Shown here piece after piece: positions 56,578 through 64,000 of a DNA stretch of 64,000 nt (the first letter of the stretch is position 1; each line of letters opens with the position of its first letter). The translations under genes and the position numbers were made by a program. This stretch comes from Bacillota bacterium. Lineage in GTDB: Bacteria; Bacillota; Clostridia; Peptostreptococcales; Anaerovoracaceae. The stretch covers positions 1 to 64,000 of the forward strand of contig JAGAXF010000015.1 in NCBI GenBank assembly GCA_017941085.1, read 5' to 3'. The notes beneath the pieces are model-generated. The model worked only from the letters and a program-made list of their open reading frames with translations. It was not told the origin of the DNA and searched no databases.

Positions 56578-58392
56578 ATGGATCAGAATTATCTTAAAAA
56601 CATAAGAAACTTTAGCATCATAGCCCATATCGATCACGGCAAGTCTACTTTGGCGGACAGAATAATAGAAAACACGGGACTTGTTTCAGAAAGGGATATG
56701 AAGGAGCAATTCCTGGACAATATGGATCTGGAGAGAGAAAGGGGCATCACCATCAAACTCCAAACCACTCGTCTGGTATACAAGGCTTCAGATGGAGAGG
56801 AATACATCTTTAACCTTATTGATACTCCGGGCCATGTTGACTTTAACTACGAAGTTTCCAGAAGCCTGGCGGCCTGTGAGGGGGCTATTTTAGTTGTGGA
56901 TTCCACTCAAGGCGTGGAGGCTCAAACCATGGCCAATGTGTATCTGGCTTTGGACGAGGATTTGGAGATACTTCCGGTTTTAAACAAAATCGATCTGGCC
57001 AGCTCCAGACCCGATGAAACCAAAGAAGAAATCGAAGAGATGATTGGAATAGATGCTTCCGAAGCTCCTCTGGTATCAGCAAAGGAAGGTACCGGCATCA
57101 CGGAACTTCTGGAGTCCATTGTAAAAAACATTCCTGCACCTACAGGCAATCCCGAAGGTAAGCTAAAGGCTTTGATCTTTGATTCCGTATATGACAATTA
57201 CAAGGGCGTGGTAATCTACACCCGCATATTTGACGGCAGCGTAAAGGTAGGAGATGAAATCCTCCTTATGAATACCGGAAAAAAATATGAAGTAACTGAG
57301 GTGGGGGTCATGGCTCCCGGTCATGTGCCGGTAAAAAGCTTAAGCGCCGGAGAGGTGGGATATATCTGCGCCAGAATCAAACAGGTTAAGGATGCCCAGG
57401 TAGGTGATACCATAACTCTGGCAGGAAATCCAACGGAAGAAATGTTGCCGGGATACAAAAAGGCTCAGTCCATGGTTTACTGCGGAATATATCCGGCGGA
57501 AGGTGAGAAATACGAAGGAGTAAAGGATGCCTTGGAAAAGCTCCAGGTTAATGACGCTGCCTTTGAGTTTGAGCCGGAAACCTCAACTGCTCTTGGTTTT
57601 GGCTTCCGCTGCGGATTCCTGGGACTCCTTCACATGGAGATAATTGTAGAGAGGCTGGAGAGAGAATTTGACCTGGCGGTTATAACCACATCTCCCAGCG
57701 TAGTATATAAAGTAGTAATGACCGATGGCAGAGTGGAAATGATTCAGAATCCAACCAATTTGCCATCTCCTGTGGAGATCGATCACATAGAAGAACCCAT
57801 AGTTAAGGCGGATATTATGATTCCCAAGGACTATGTAGGTTCCATAATGGAGCTTTGTCAAAAGCGCCGGGGAAACATGCTTCACATGGAGTACATCACC
57901 AAAGACAGAGTAACCCTTCATTACGAGCTTCCCTTAAATGAAGTTATTTATGATTTCTTTGATGCCCTTAAATCAAAGACCAGAGGATACGGTTCCTTGG
58001 ACTACGAATTCATAAGATATCAGAAATCAACTTTGGTGAAGATGGATGTACTTTTAAACAAGGAGATTGTGGATGCCTTCTCCATGATCGTCCATGAATC
58101 CGAGGCCTACGACAGGGGACGCTTCGTTTGCAAGAAGTTAAAGGAAGTAATTCCTATGCATCAGTTCGAGGTTCCCATCCAAGCGGCAATCGGTCAAAAG
58201 GTTATTGCAAGAGAAACGGTAAAGGCCTATAGAAAGGACGTAATAGCCAAGTGCTACGGCGGAGATATTTCCCGTAAGAAGAAGCTTCTTGAAAAACAAA
58301 AGGAAGGAAAGAAGCGAATGAGGCAATTCGGACGAGTTGAGGTTCCTCAGGAGGCCTTTACGGCGGTGCTTAAATATGACGACGACAAATAA
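56578..58392 (+). CDS. lepA: Elongation factor 4 (LepA)
   Basis: A ribosome-bound GTPase that acts on elongation and 30S maturation under stress. The 604-residue protein has G1 [13 protein letters not shown] (residues ~15-27), [10 protein letters not shown] (G2), DTPGHVDF (G3), NKIDL (G4) and SAKEGTG (G5), domain II, and the LepA-specific C-terminal domain ending [20 protein letters not shown]. Length is standard. GGAGACGTTTA precedes the ATG. Its last codons overlap hemW by 17 nt. Confidence 0.95.
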   Translation: MDQNYLKNIRNFSIIAHIDHGKSTLADRIIENTGLVSERDMKEQFLDNMDLERERGITIKLQTTRLVYKASDGEEYIFNLIDTPGHVDFNYEVSRSLAACEGAILVVDSTQGVEAQTMANVYLALDEDLEILPVLNKIDLASSRPDETKEEIEEMIGIDASEAPLVSAKEGTGITELLESIVKNIPAPTGNPEGKLKALIFDSVYDNYKGVVIYTRIFDGSVKVGDEILLMNTGKKYEVTEVGVMAPGHVPVKSLSAGEVGYICARIKQVKDAQVGDTITLAGNPTEEMLPGYKKAQSMVYCGIYPAEGEKYEGVKDALEKLQVNDAAFEFEPETSTALGFGFRCGFLGLLHMEIIVERLEREFDLAVITTSPSVVYKVVMTDGRVEMIQNPTNLPSPVEIDHIEEPIVKADIMIPKDYVGSIMELCQKRRGNMLHMEYITKDRVTLHYELPLNEVIYDFFDALKSKTRGYGSLDYEFIRYQKSTLVKMDVLLNKEIVDAFSMIVHESEAYDRGRFVCKKLKEVIPMHQFEVPIQAAIGQKVIARETVKAYRKDVIAKCYGGDISRKKKLLEKQKEGKKRMRQFGRVEVPQEAFTAVLKYDDDK

Positions 58393-59551
58393 CCTGGGAA
58401 TATATATCCACGTTCCTTTTTGCATAAGGAAATGTCCCTATTGTGGATTTTACTCCATGCCCATTGGAAGGGGAGAAGAGGATGAAAATGGTAGGTATAC
58501 CATATCCGACATACAGGTTTACAAAGATAAGATAATCCGGGATATTAAAGGCTTTGGCGCGATTTATTCCTTGGGCAGAAAAGTGAATTCCATATTCTTT
58601 GGTGGAGGAACTCCCACGGTGCTTAAGGGGGAAGATTTGACGGAAATTCTCTCTCAAATATACTTAAGCTTTGATGTCTTGACAGATTGTGAAATAACCT
58701 TGGAGGCTAATCCCGGATCCCAAATGGATGAAACTAAACTTAGGGAGCTTCTCAGGGCGGGATTTAATAGAATATCCATAGGCGTTCAGTCCTTTAATGA
58801 TAATGTGCTTTCTACTCTTGGTAGGATACACAATTCAGCGGAAGCAGAAGCTGCCTTTAAAGCGGCAAGACAAGCGGGTTTTGAAAATATAAATCTGGAC
58901 CTTATGTTTGGAATCCCCGGTCAAACCATGAAACAGTGGGAGGACACCCTAAGGAAGACCATCTCCTTAAACCCGGAGCATATTTCTTTTTACAGTTTGC
59001 AGCTGGAAGAGGGCACACCTTATTTCAAATTATTTGAAGAGGGAAAAATCACTGAGCTTTCCGATGATTTGGATAGAGCTATGTACCATGGTGCCATTAA
59101 TATGCTAAAGTCCGCAGGCTACAAGCATTATGAAATAAGCAATGCATCAAAGCCGGGCTTTGAATGCAGGCATAATCTTAAATACTGGACCTTGGAGGAA
59201 TATCTGGGAATAGGCCCCAGCGCCTCATCGTATATTGATGGGAAGAGATTTACCTTTGATTATAGTGGGGAAGGCTATTCCGAAAATCACCAGAACAGCA
59301 ACTTTGATAACATGTCGGAATACACCTTTACGGGCTTAAGGCTGACCGGGGGAATTGATTACGGCAGCTTTAAATCAAAGTTTGGAGCTGACTTTAGAGA
59401 AGTTTTTTCAGATAGATGGAAGGAACTGGAGGAGTTTTTTACCGCTGGTTTTTTAAAAGAATATGTAAGCATTGAGGGTATCCCTATGGGATTAAGAATT
59501 ACCGAAAAGGGACTAGATGTATCAAACAAAATAATGTCGGTATTTGTATAA
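58376..59551 (+). CDS. hemW: Radical SAM heme chaperone HemW
   Basis: HemW delivers heme to target proteins and is often mislabelled oxygen-independent coproporphyrinogen oxidase. The 391-residue product has [20 protein letters not shown] with the CxxxCxxC iron-sulfur motif (residues ~15-22), [33 protein letters not shown] and the C-terminal GLRLTGGID. It lacks the extra Cys of true HemN. ATG 58376 lies within the end of lepA, the usual lepA-hemW coupling. Confidence 0.92.
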   Translation: MTTTNNLGIYIHVPFCIRKCPYCGFYSMPIGRGEEDENGRYTISDIQVYKDKIIRDIKGFGAIYSLGRKVNSIFFGGGTPTVLKGEDLTEILSQIYLSFDVLTDCEITLEANPGSQMDETKLRELLRAGFNRISIGVQSFNDNVLSTLGRIHNSAEAEAAFKAARQAGFENINLDLMFGIPGQTMKQWEDTLRKTISLNPEHISFYSLQLEEGTPYFKLFEEGKITELSDDLDRAMYHGAINMLKSAGYKHYEISNASKPGFECRHNLKYWTLEEYLGIGPSASSYIDGKRFTFDYSGEGYSENHQNSNFDNMSEYTFTGLRLTGGIDYGSFKSKFGADFREVFSDRWKELEEFFTAGFLKEYVSIEGIPMGLRITEKGLDVSNKIMSVFV

Positions 59552-59552
59552 T

Positions 59553-60203
59553 ATGAGCGAAGTATTACAGTTTTATCTATCTGTAGCCGCCAATACCATT
59601 GTCTTTGTTGTGACCATTGGAATTGTAGTGGGCTACTTTACAAACAAAAATGAAGAGGGCCATGCAGTGGGAACCAGATCCTTAAGGTACTACACCACCT
59701 TGTCCAATGTTTTTTCTGCCTTGGTGTGTGGAGCCTTTCTCTTTGTGGAGCTTAAGAACTGTACCCTCTGTGGTGTGCCTTTTCCCCACTGGCTAATAGT
59801 CCTTAAGTATATCAGCACTGCAACGGTAACTTGCACAATGCTTACGGTGCTGTTTTTCTTGGGACCTACCCAGGGCTACGGCGTAATGCTGGGTGGAACC
59901 AGCTTGTTCACCCATTTAATTGGACCCCTTTTGGCCATACTGTCCTTTATGCTTCTTGAAAACTTTGATAGCATCAGCATCAAAGAAGCGGCATTAGGCC
60001 TTATACCTACAATAATATATTCGGCAGTTTACTTATCCCAGGTAATCATATTCCAGGAGAAGGACCGAGAGGGAAAGGTAATCAAAGGCTGGGAAGACTT
60101 TTATGGCTTTAACAGAGGGGGAAGATGGTATGTATCCCTGGTGGTAATGAATATTTTGTATTTTGGATTACTGCTGGTTTTAAGACTAATATATAACAGA
60201 TAG
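59553..60203 (+). CDS. Pr6Pr-like six-helix membrane protein
   Basis: A 216-residue protein with about six membrane helices (starting SVAANTIVFVVTIGIVVGYF). The pattern LRYYTTLSNVFSALVCGAFL and the paired His/Trp around PFPHWLIVLKYIST resemble the Pr6Pr/FAR-17a-like family, whose bacterial role is unknown. ATG 59553 follows the hemW stop by 1 nt. It lies between hemW and the FAD oxidoreductase in the same direction, so co-expression is likely. Confidence 0.68.
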   Translation: MSEVLQFYLSVAANTIVFVVTIGIVVGYFTNKNEEGHAVGTRSLRYYTTLSNVFSALVCGAFLFVELKNCTLCGVPFPHWLIVLKYISTATVTCTMLTVLFFLGPTQGYGVMLGGTSLFTHLIGPLLAILSFMLLENFDSISIKEAALGLIPTIIYSAVYLSQVIIFQEKDREGKVIKGWEDFYGFNRGGRWYVSLVVMNILYFGLLLVLRLIYNR

Positions 60204-60216
60204 AGAGGATAATGAA

Positions 60217-61605
60217 ATGGATTACGATGTCATAATTATTGGTGCAGGACCCGGAGGAATATTCTCCGCTTATGAACTAATGCAGAAGGCACCGGGCTTA
60301 AAGGTGGCAGTGGTGGAGGGTGGAGCGCCCTTAAGTGAAAGAGTATGCCCCATTGATGGTGTAAAGGTTAAGTCCTGCATTCATTGTAAAAAATGTGCCA
60401 TTATGAGAGGCTTTGGTGGAGCCGGAGCTTTTTCCGACGGCAAATATAATATAACCAACGACTTCGGAGGAACTCTCTTTGAATACATAGGAAGGGAAAA
60501 GGCCTTTGAACTCATGCATTATGTTGACGAAATAAACATGAGTCATGGAGGAGAGGGAACAAAACTTTTCTCCACTGCCGGTTCAAGTTTTAAAAAGCAG
60601 TGCATGCAAAATGGATTAACTCTTCTTGAGGCTTCCGTAAGACATTTAGGTACGGATATAAACTATGTGGTGCTGGGTAATCTCTTTGATGAAATGAAGG
60701 ACAAAATTGACTTCAGATTCAATTCAATGGTAGAGAAAATCAATATCATTGATGGAGGATACCGGGTGGACTACGAAGAAGGAAACGGTGCAAAGGGAAG
60801 CATTTCAGCCCCCAAGTGCATTGTTTCCGTTGGTAGAAGCGGAAGCAAATGGATGGAATCCATCTGCGAGGACTTAAAAATCGAAACCAAGAGCAACCGT
60901 GTTGACCTGGGAGTAAGGATTGAGCTTCCGGCAGAAATCTTTTCTCATCTTACCGATGAACTCTACGAAAGCAAAATCGTATATAGAACTAAAAAATACG
61001 AGGACAGGGTCAGAACCTTCTGCATGAATCCCAACGGCATAGTTGTAACGGAAAACACCAACGGCATAGTTACGGTAAACGGCCATAGCTTTGAAGACCC
61101 GGAAAAGAAGACTCAGAATACCAACTTTGCTCTTTTGGTGGCAAAGCATTTTTCAGAGCCCTTTAAGGACAGCAACGGCTACGGAGAAAGTATAGCCAGA
61201 CTTTCCAACATGCTGGGGGGAGGAGTTATCGTCCAGAGATTTGGAGATTTGGAGAGAGGTCACAGAAGTACAGCCAAGAGAATAAACGAATGTACCGTTA
61301 GACCTACTCTTAATGCAACCCCGGGAGACCTTTCCTTGGTACTTCCCAAGAGAATCCTGGATGGCATAATTGAAATGATTTACGCCTTGGATAAGATTGC
61401 TCCGGGAACAGCTAACGACGATACTCTCCTCTATGGCGTGGAGGTAAAGTTCTACAATATGGAAGTTGAGCTGAATAACAACCTGGAAACCTGTCATCCC
61501 GGACTATATATAATAGGAGACGGAAGCGGCGTAACCCATTCCCTTTCTCATGCCAGTGCCAGCGGAGTATTTGTGGCAAGAGAAATCGCAGGTCTTAATA
61601 ATTAA
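60217..61605 (+). CDS. FAD-dependent oxidoreductase (COG2509-like)
   Basis: A 462-residue flavoprotein with the N-terminal dinucleotide motif [20 protein letters not shown], a Cys-rich insert [23 protein letters not shown] region (residues ~50-70) and a C-terminal FAD motif [20 protein letters not shown] followed by [10 protein letters not shown]. The CxxC pair in IHCKKC near the flavin suggests redox-active thiols. The family is uncharacterised but widespread in Firmicutes. AGAGGATAATGAA precedes the ATG; glpK follows 16 nt later. Confidence 0.85.
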   Translation: MDYDVIIIGAGPGGIFSAYELMQKAPGLKVAVVEGGAPLSERVCPIDGVKVKSCIHCKKCAIMRGFGGAGAFSDGKYNITNDFGGTLFEYIGREKAFELMHYVDEINMSHGGEGTKLFSTAGSSFKKQCMQNGLTLLEASVRHLGTDINYVVLGNLFDEMKDKIDFRFNSMVEKINIIDGGYRVDYEEGNGAKGSISAPKCIVSVGRSGSKWMESICEDLKIETKSNRVDLGVRIELPAEIFSHLTDELYESKIVYRTKKYEDRVRTFCMNPNGIVVTENTNGIVTVNGHSFEDPEKKTQNTNFALLVAKHFSEPFKDSNGYGESIARLSNMLGGGVIVQRFGDLERGHRSTAKRINECTVRPTLNATPGDLSLVLPKRILDGIIEMIYALDKIAPGTANDDTLLYGVEVKFYNMEVELNNNLETCHPGLYIIGDGSGVTHSLSHASASGVFVAREIAGLNN

Positions 61606-61621
61606 TAAGGACGGAGGGGCT

Positions 61622-63112
61622 ATGAAAAAATATGTGTTAACCCTGGACCAAGGAACCACCAGCAGCAGGGCCATAATATACGACCAAGAAAGCAACATAA
61701 TAAGTGTAGCCCAACAGGAGTTTACCCAATACTATCCTGATCAAGGATGGGTGGAACACGATGCTAAGGAAATCTGGTCCAGCCAGCTTAAGGTGGCAAA
61801 GGAGGCAATGGAAACTGCCGGCCTCACCTTTGAGAACATAGAAACCATCGGCATTACCAACCAAAGAGAAACAACTGTAGTTTGGGATAAGAACACTGGA
61901 GAGCCCATTTCTAATGCTATAGTATGGCAGTGCAGAAGAACATCCGACTACTGCGATACTTTGATAGAGGCAGGCCTTAGCGATACTACAAAATCCAAAA
62001 CAGGCCTCGTAATAGATCCGTATTTTAGCGGAACCAAGGTAAGATGGATTCTGGAAAACATAGATGGTGCCCGAGAAAAAGCAGAGGCAGGGGATCTATT
62101 TTTTGGAACCATAGACACCTGGCTTGTCTGGAATCTGACAAAGGGCAAGCTTCATATAACTGATTATTCCAACGCTTCCAGAACCATGATGTTCAATATA
62201 CATGAACTTAAATGGGACGAAGAGATTCTAGAGACCTTGGATGTTCCTAAATCCATGCTGCCTCAGGTTAAACCCTCCAGTCAGGTTTACGGAGAAACGG
62301 ATCCTGAAATATTCGGAGGCCCCATAAAGATTTCCGGAATTGCCGGGGATCAACAGGCGGCTCTCTTTGGTCAAACCTGCTTTAGAGAAGGAGAGGTAAA
62401 GAGCACCTTTGGAACGGGACTCTTTATGCTTCAGAATACCGGTGATAAACCGGTGGAATCAAAGAATGGGCTTCTTACCACTATCGGCTGGGGCCTAGAT
62501 GGAAAAGTAACCTACGCCCTGGAAGGTTCCGTCTTTGTTTGCGGAGCCGTGATTCAGTGGCTCAGGGACGAGCTGGGACTTCTTGCAAAAACCTCTGATT
62601 CAGAGGAAATGGCCAAGTCCGTAGAGGACTCCAACGGCGTTTACATAGTGCCGGCCTTTGTTGGCCTGGGGGCGCCATACTGGGATTCCAAAACCCGAGG
62701 AACCATCTTTGGTCTAACAAGAGGAGCTAACAAGAATCATATAGTAAGAGCTGCGCTGGAATCCATGGCCTACCAATGCCAGGACCTTTTGGAAGCCATG
62801 AGCTCAGACCTGGGGAAATATCCTGAACAGATGATGGTGGACGGAGGTGCCGCGGCAAACGACTTTCTGATGCAGTTCCAGTCAGACATTTTGAATGTAG
62901 AAGTAGTTAGACCATCCTCTGTTGAAACAACCTCCATGGGGGCAGCCTATTTGGCCGGTCTTGCCACCGGATACTGGAAGGACCTGGTGGATGTGGCAGA
63001 CAACTGGAAGGCGGGAAAGAGATTCGCACCATCCATGTCTCAGGAAGACAGAATATTAGCCATTTCCGGCTGGAAGGACGCAGTAAGCAGAACCTTGGGC
63101 TGGGATAGATAG
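61622..63112 (+). CDS. glpK: Glycerol kinase
   Basis: It phosphorylates glycerol to glycerol 3-phosphate with ATP. The 496-residue length is standard. Motifs: [20 protein letters not shown] (phosphate loop, residues 4-23), [50 protein letters not shown] and [31 protein letters not shown] fixes ATG 61622; the longer frame reaches into the oxidoreductase gene. No glpF, glpD or glpO neighbours. Its product could feed the glycerol-phosphate polymer of the 5.3 kb operon (inference). Confidence 0.95.
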   Translation: MKKYVLTLDQGTTSSRAIIYDQESNIISVAQQEFTQYYPDQGWVEHDAKEIWSSQLKVAKEAMETAGLTFENIETIGITNQRETTVVWDKNTGEPISNAIVWQCRRTSDYCDTLIEAGLSDTTKSKTGLVIDPYFSGTKVRWILENIDGAREKAEAGDLFFGTIDTWLVWNLTKGKLHITDYSNASRTMMFNIHELKWDEEILETLDVPKSMLPQVKPSSQVYGETDPEIFGGPIKISGIAGDQQAALFGQTCFREGEVKSTFGTGLFMLQNTGDKPVESKNGLLTTIGWGLDGKVTYALEGSVFVCGAVIQWLRDELGLLAKTSDSEEMAKSVEDSNGVYIVPAFVGLGAPYWDSKTRGTIFGLTRGANKNHIVRAALESMAYQCQDLLEAMSSDLGKYPEQMMVDGGAAANDFLMQFQSDILNVEVVRPSSVETTSMGAAYLAGLATGYWKDLVDVADNWKAGKRFAPSMSQEDRILAISGWKDAVSRTLGWDR

Positions 63113-63123
63113 CAATAGGACCC

Positions 63124-63172
63124 TTGATTTCCTATCATTGCAATGATATAATATATGTGTCATTGTAATGAT
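63124..63172 (+). promoter_or_regulatory. Promoter with two palindromic operators before the DUF3990 gene
   Basis: TTGATT (63124-63129), 17 bp, TATAAT (63147-63152). A perfect palindrome ATCATTGCAATGAT fills 63134-63147 between the boxes and a second, TCATTGTAATGA, lies at 63160-63171 after the -10, centre-to-centre 25 bp. The two also pair with each other as a long inverted repeat. Occupancy would block the polymerase, as in toxin-antitoxin autoregulation. Confidence 0.78.
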
Positions 63173-63184
63173 AGGAGTTTTTTT

Positions 63185-63883
63185 ATGAAGATAATAGAAC
63201 TATTGCATGGTTCAGACCATATTATAAAAATCCCTAGCTATGGTGAAGGAAAGATTAATAACGATTATGGAAGAGGTTTTTATTGTACCCAAGATTTTGA
63301 TCTTGCGGGAGAATGGGCATGCAGGCATGGAAGTGATGGATATATTAATCGCTACATTTTAGATACTGAGAAACTGAAGGTGCTAGATTTATGTGATGGC
63401 AATCATTCCGTATTGGAATGGATAGCCATACTCCTTCAAAACAGAACTTTTAGACTGTCCGGTGATTTGGCTCAGGAAACGAGAACTTATATAATTGATA
63501 ACTTCTCTGTGGACGTTTCAAAATACGATTTAATCAGAGGATACAGAGCAGATGATTCATACTTTCAATTTGCAGAAGCTTTTGTTGAAAATACTATTTC
63601 CGTTAGTAGGCTATCCCAGGCCATGCATCTGGGTAATTTAGGAATACAGATAGCTTTGGTTTCTAAAAAATCATTCAAGAATATAGAATATGAGGGCACT
63701 ACCAAAGTAAGCGGCGGGGATTACTATCCACGATTTCTAACAAGAGATCAAAAAGCAAGGCGTGATTATAAGGAGAGTTTATCAAAGAAAAATAATTACA
63801 GAAATGAAATATTTGCACTGGATATTTTGAGAGAGGAGATGGGAAGAAAGGATGAACGCATACAGCGAACTATACGTAAATGA
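63185..63883 (+). CDS. DUF3990 family protein, ADP-ribosyltransferase-like
   Basis: A 232-residue protein with the DUF3990 pattern: LLHGSDHIIKIPSYGEGKIN at the N-terminus, NDYGRGFYCTQDFDLAGEWA (residues ~25-45) and GYRADDSYFQFAEAF (near 120). The HGS...GFYxT core resembles the ADP-ribosyltransferase/RES fold, so an NAD-using toxin is plausible. ATG 63185 follows GATAGGAG. The gene lies under a two-operator promoter and overlaps the next gene by 32 nt, a layout typical of toxin-antitoxin modules. Activity is inferred, not seen. Confidence 0.75.
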   Translation: MKIIELLHGSDHIIKIPSYGEGKINNDYGRGFYCTQDFDLAGEWACRHGSDGYINRYILDTEKLKVLDLCDGNHSVLEWIAILLQNRTFRLSGDLAQETRTYIIDNFSVDVSKYDLIRGYRADDSYFQFAEAFVENTISVSRLSQAMHLGNLGIQIALVSKKSFKNIEYEGTTKVSGGDYYPRFLTRDQKARRDYKESLSKKNNYRNEIFALDILREEMGRKDERIQRTIRK

Positions 63884-64000
63884 TGCAAAGAAAAGCCTCA
63901 GCCAGTTTTTTTCTTATCTTATTGATGAATGCGGAATAGAGCCTGAAATGGCTTGGGCTCACTTTAAAGTATCCGGATATGCAGAGAGATTTGAAAAAGG
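63852..64000 (+). CDS. Partner of the DUF3990 gene, cut by the window edge
   Basis: Fifty codons are visible: MNAYSELYVNDAKKSLSQFF, then SYLIDECGIEPEMAWAHFKV and SGYAERFEKG. The pattern (..YVNDA...L...FDY....CGI......F..SG.A..F..G) is one I recall beside DUF3990 genes in Clostridia as a small helical protein. GGAAGAAAGG lies upstream of ATG 63852, inside the DUF3990 frame. It is probably the neutralising or target-binding partner; the C-terminus is outside the window. Confidence 0.6.
   Translation, partial: MNAYSELYVNDAKKSLSQFFSYLIDECGIEPEMAWAHFKVSGYAERFEK

Overview
This 64 kb window looks like chromosome from a low-GC, Gram-positive, anaerobic member of the Clostridia. The evidence is strong AGGAGG-type ribosome binding sites, AT-rich spacers with TTGACA/TATAAT promoters, CWB2 and G5/3D cell-wall proteins, long-form HPF, CdaA/CdaR, YhaM and RecD2. 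A lineage near the Anaerovoracaceae/Peptostreptococcales would fit, but that is a guess. No phage, plasmid or CRISPR array is visible.

Layout. 1-1050: a scarred accessory strip with a transposase fragment, a Phd antitoxin, a Doc toxin broken by an in-frame stop, and a gene remnant. 1089-4155: an unknown HTH regulator facing L-lactate dehydrogenase across an operator-rich spacer. 4338-9348: a three-gene surface-polymer operon (HD-domain protein, CDP-glycerol glycerophosphotransferase-like protein, and a YidC insertase fused to a sulfatase/LTA-synthase-like domain). 9471-13058: a histone-H1-tailed DUF1508 protein, then an amino-sugar operon (nagB, LbH acyltransferase-like gene, glmM). 13096-16715: small unknowns, cstA, and a tRNA operon (Asn-Leu-fMet).

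16881-25816 is a long co-directional housekeeping run: response regulator, yhaM, recD2, comF, raiA-type RNA, hpf, cdaA, cdaR, UPF0340 gene, nadE. 25908-28762 holds rpsT and a MetA-aspartokinase fusion, fired apart from a large palindromic bidirectional promoter region. 28820-29091 is a free-standing structured RNA gene of unknown family. 29110-31629 carries an AEC permease, rdgB and a YihY protein.

31950-35946 is a cluster of secreted cell-wall hydrolases (LysM-G5-NlpC/P60, G5-M23, CWB2-M23). 36094-38500 is the divergent serA/serC pair. 38540-46161 carries a D,D-carboxypeptidase, uvrC, a DUF1292 gene, tRNA-Val, a urea transporter, a YwaF-like membrane protein and an M18 aminopeptidase. 46335-51226 is a compact run of gap, an SDR gene, an FHA-SEDS fusion and a class B PBP. 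51227-53061 is an 845-bp spacer full of GTAAC motifs leading to a codon-biased secreted protein. 53263-56493 has a Crp/Fnr regulator facing a ferredoxin-like protein, a G5-3D protein and a lipoprotein. 56578-63112 has lepA, hemW, a Pr6Pr-like membrane protein, an FAD oxidoreductase and glpK. The right edge carries a DUF3990 two-gene module with a clear autoregulation-type promoter.

The main themes are envelope construction and remodelling, amino-sugar and amino-acid metabolism, and translation or DNA maintenance. The most unusual objects are the YidC-sulfatase fusion, the MetA-aspartokinase fusion with its mirrored promoter, the orphan RNA at 28.8 kb and the GTAAC-rich spacer at 51.4-52.0 kb.
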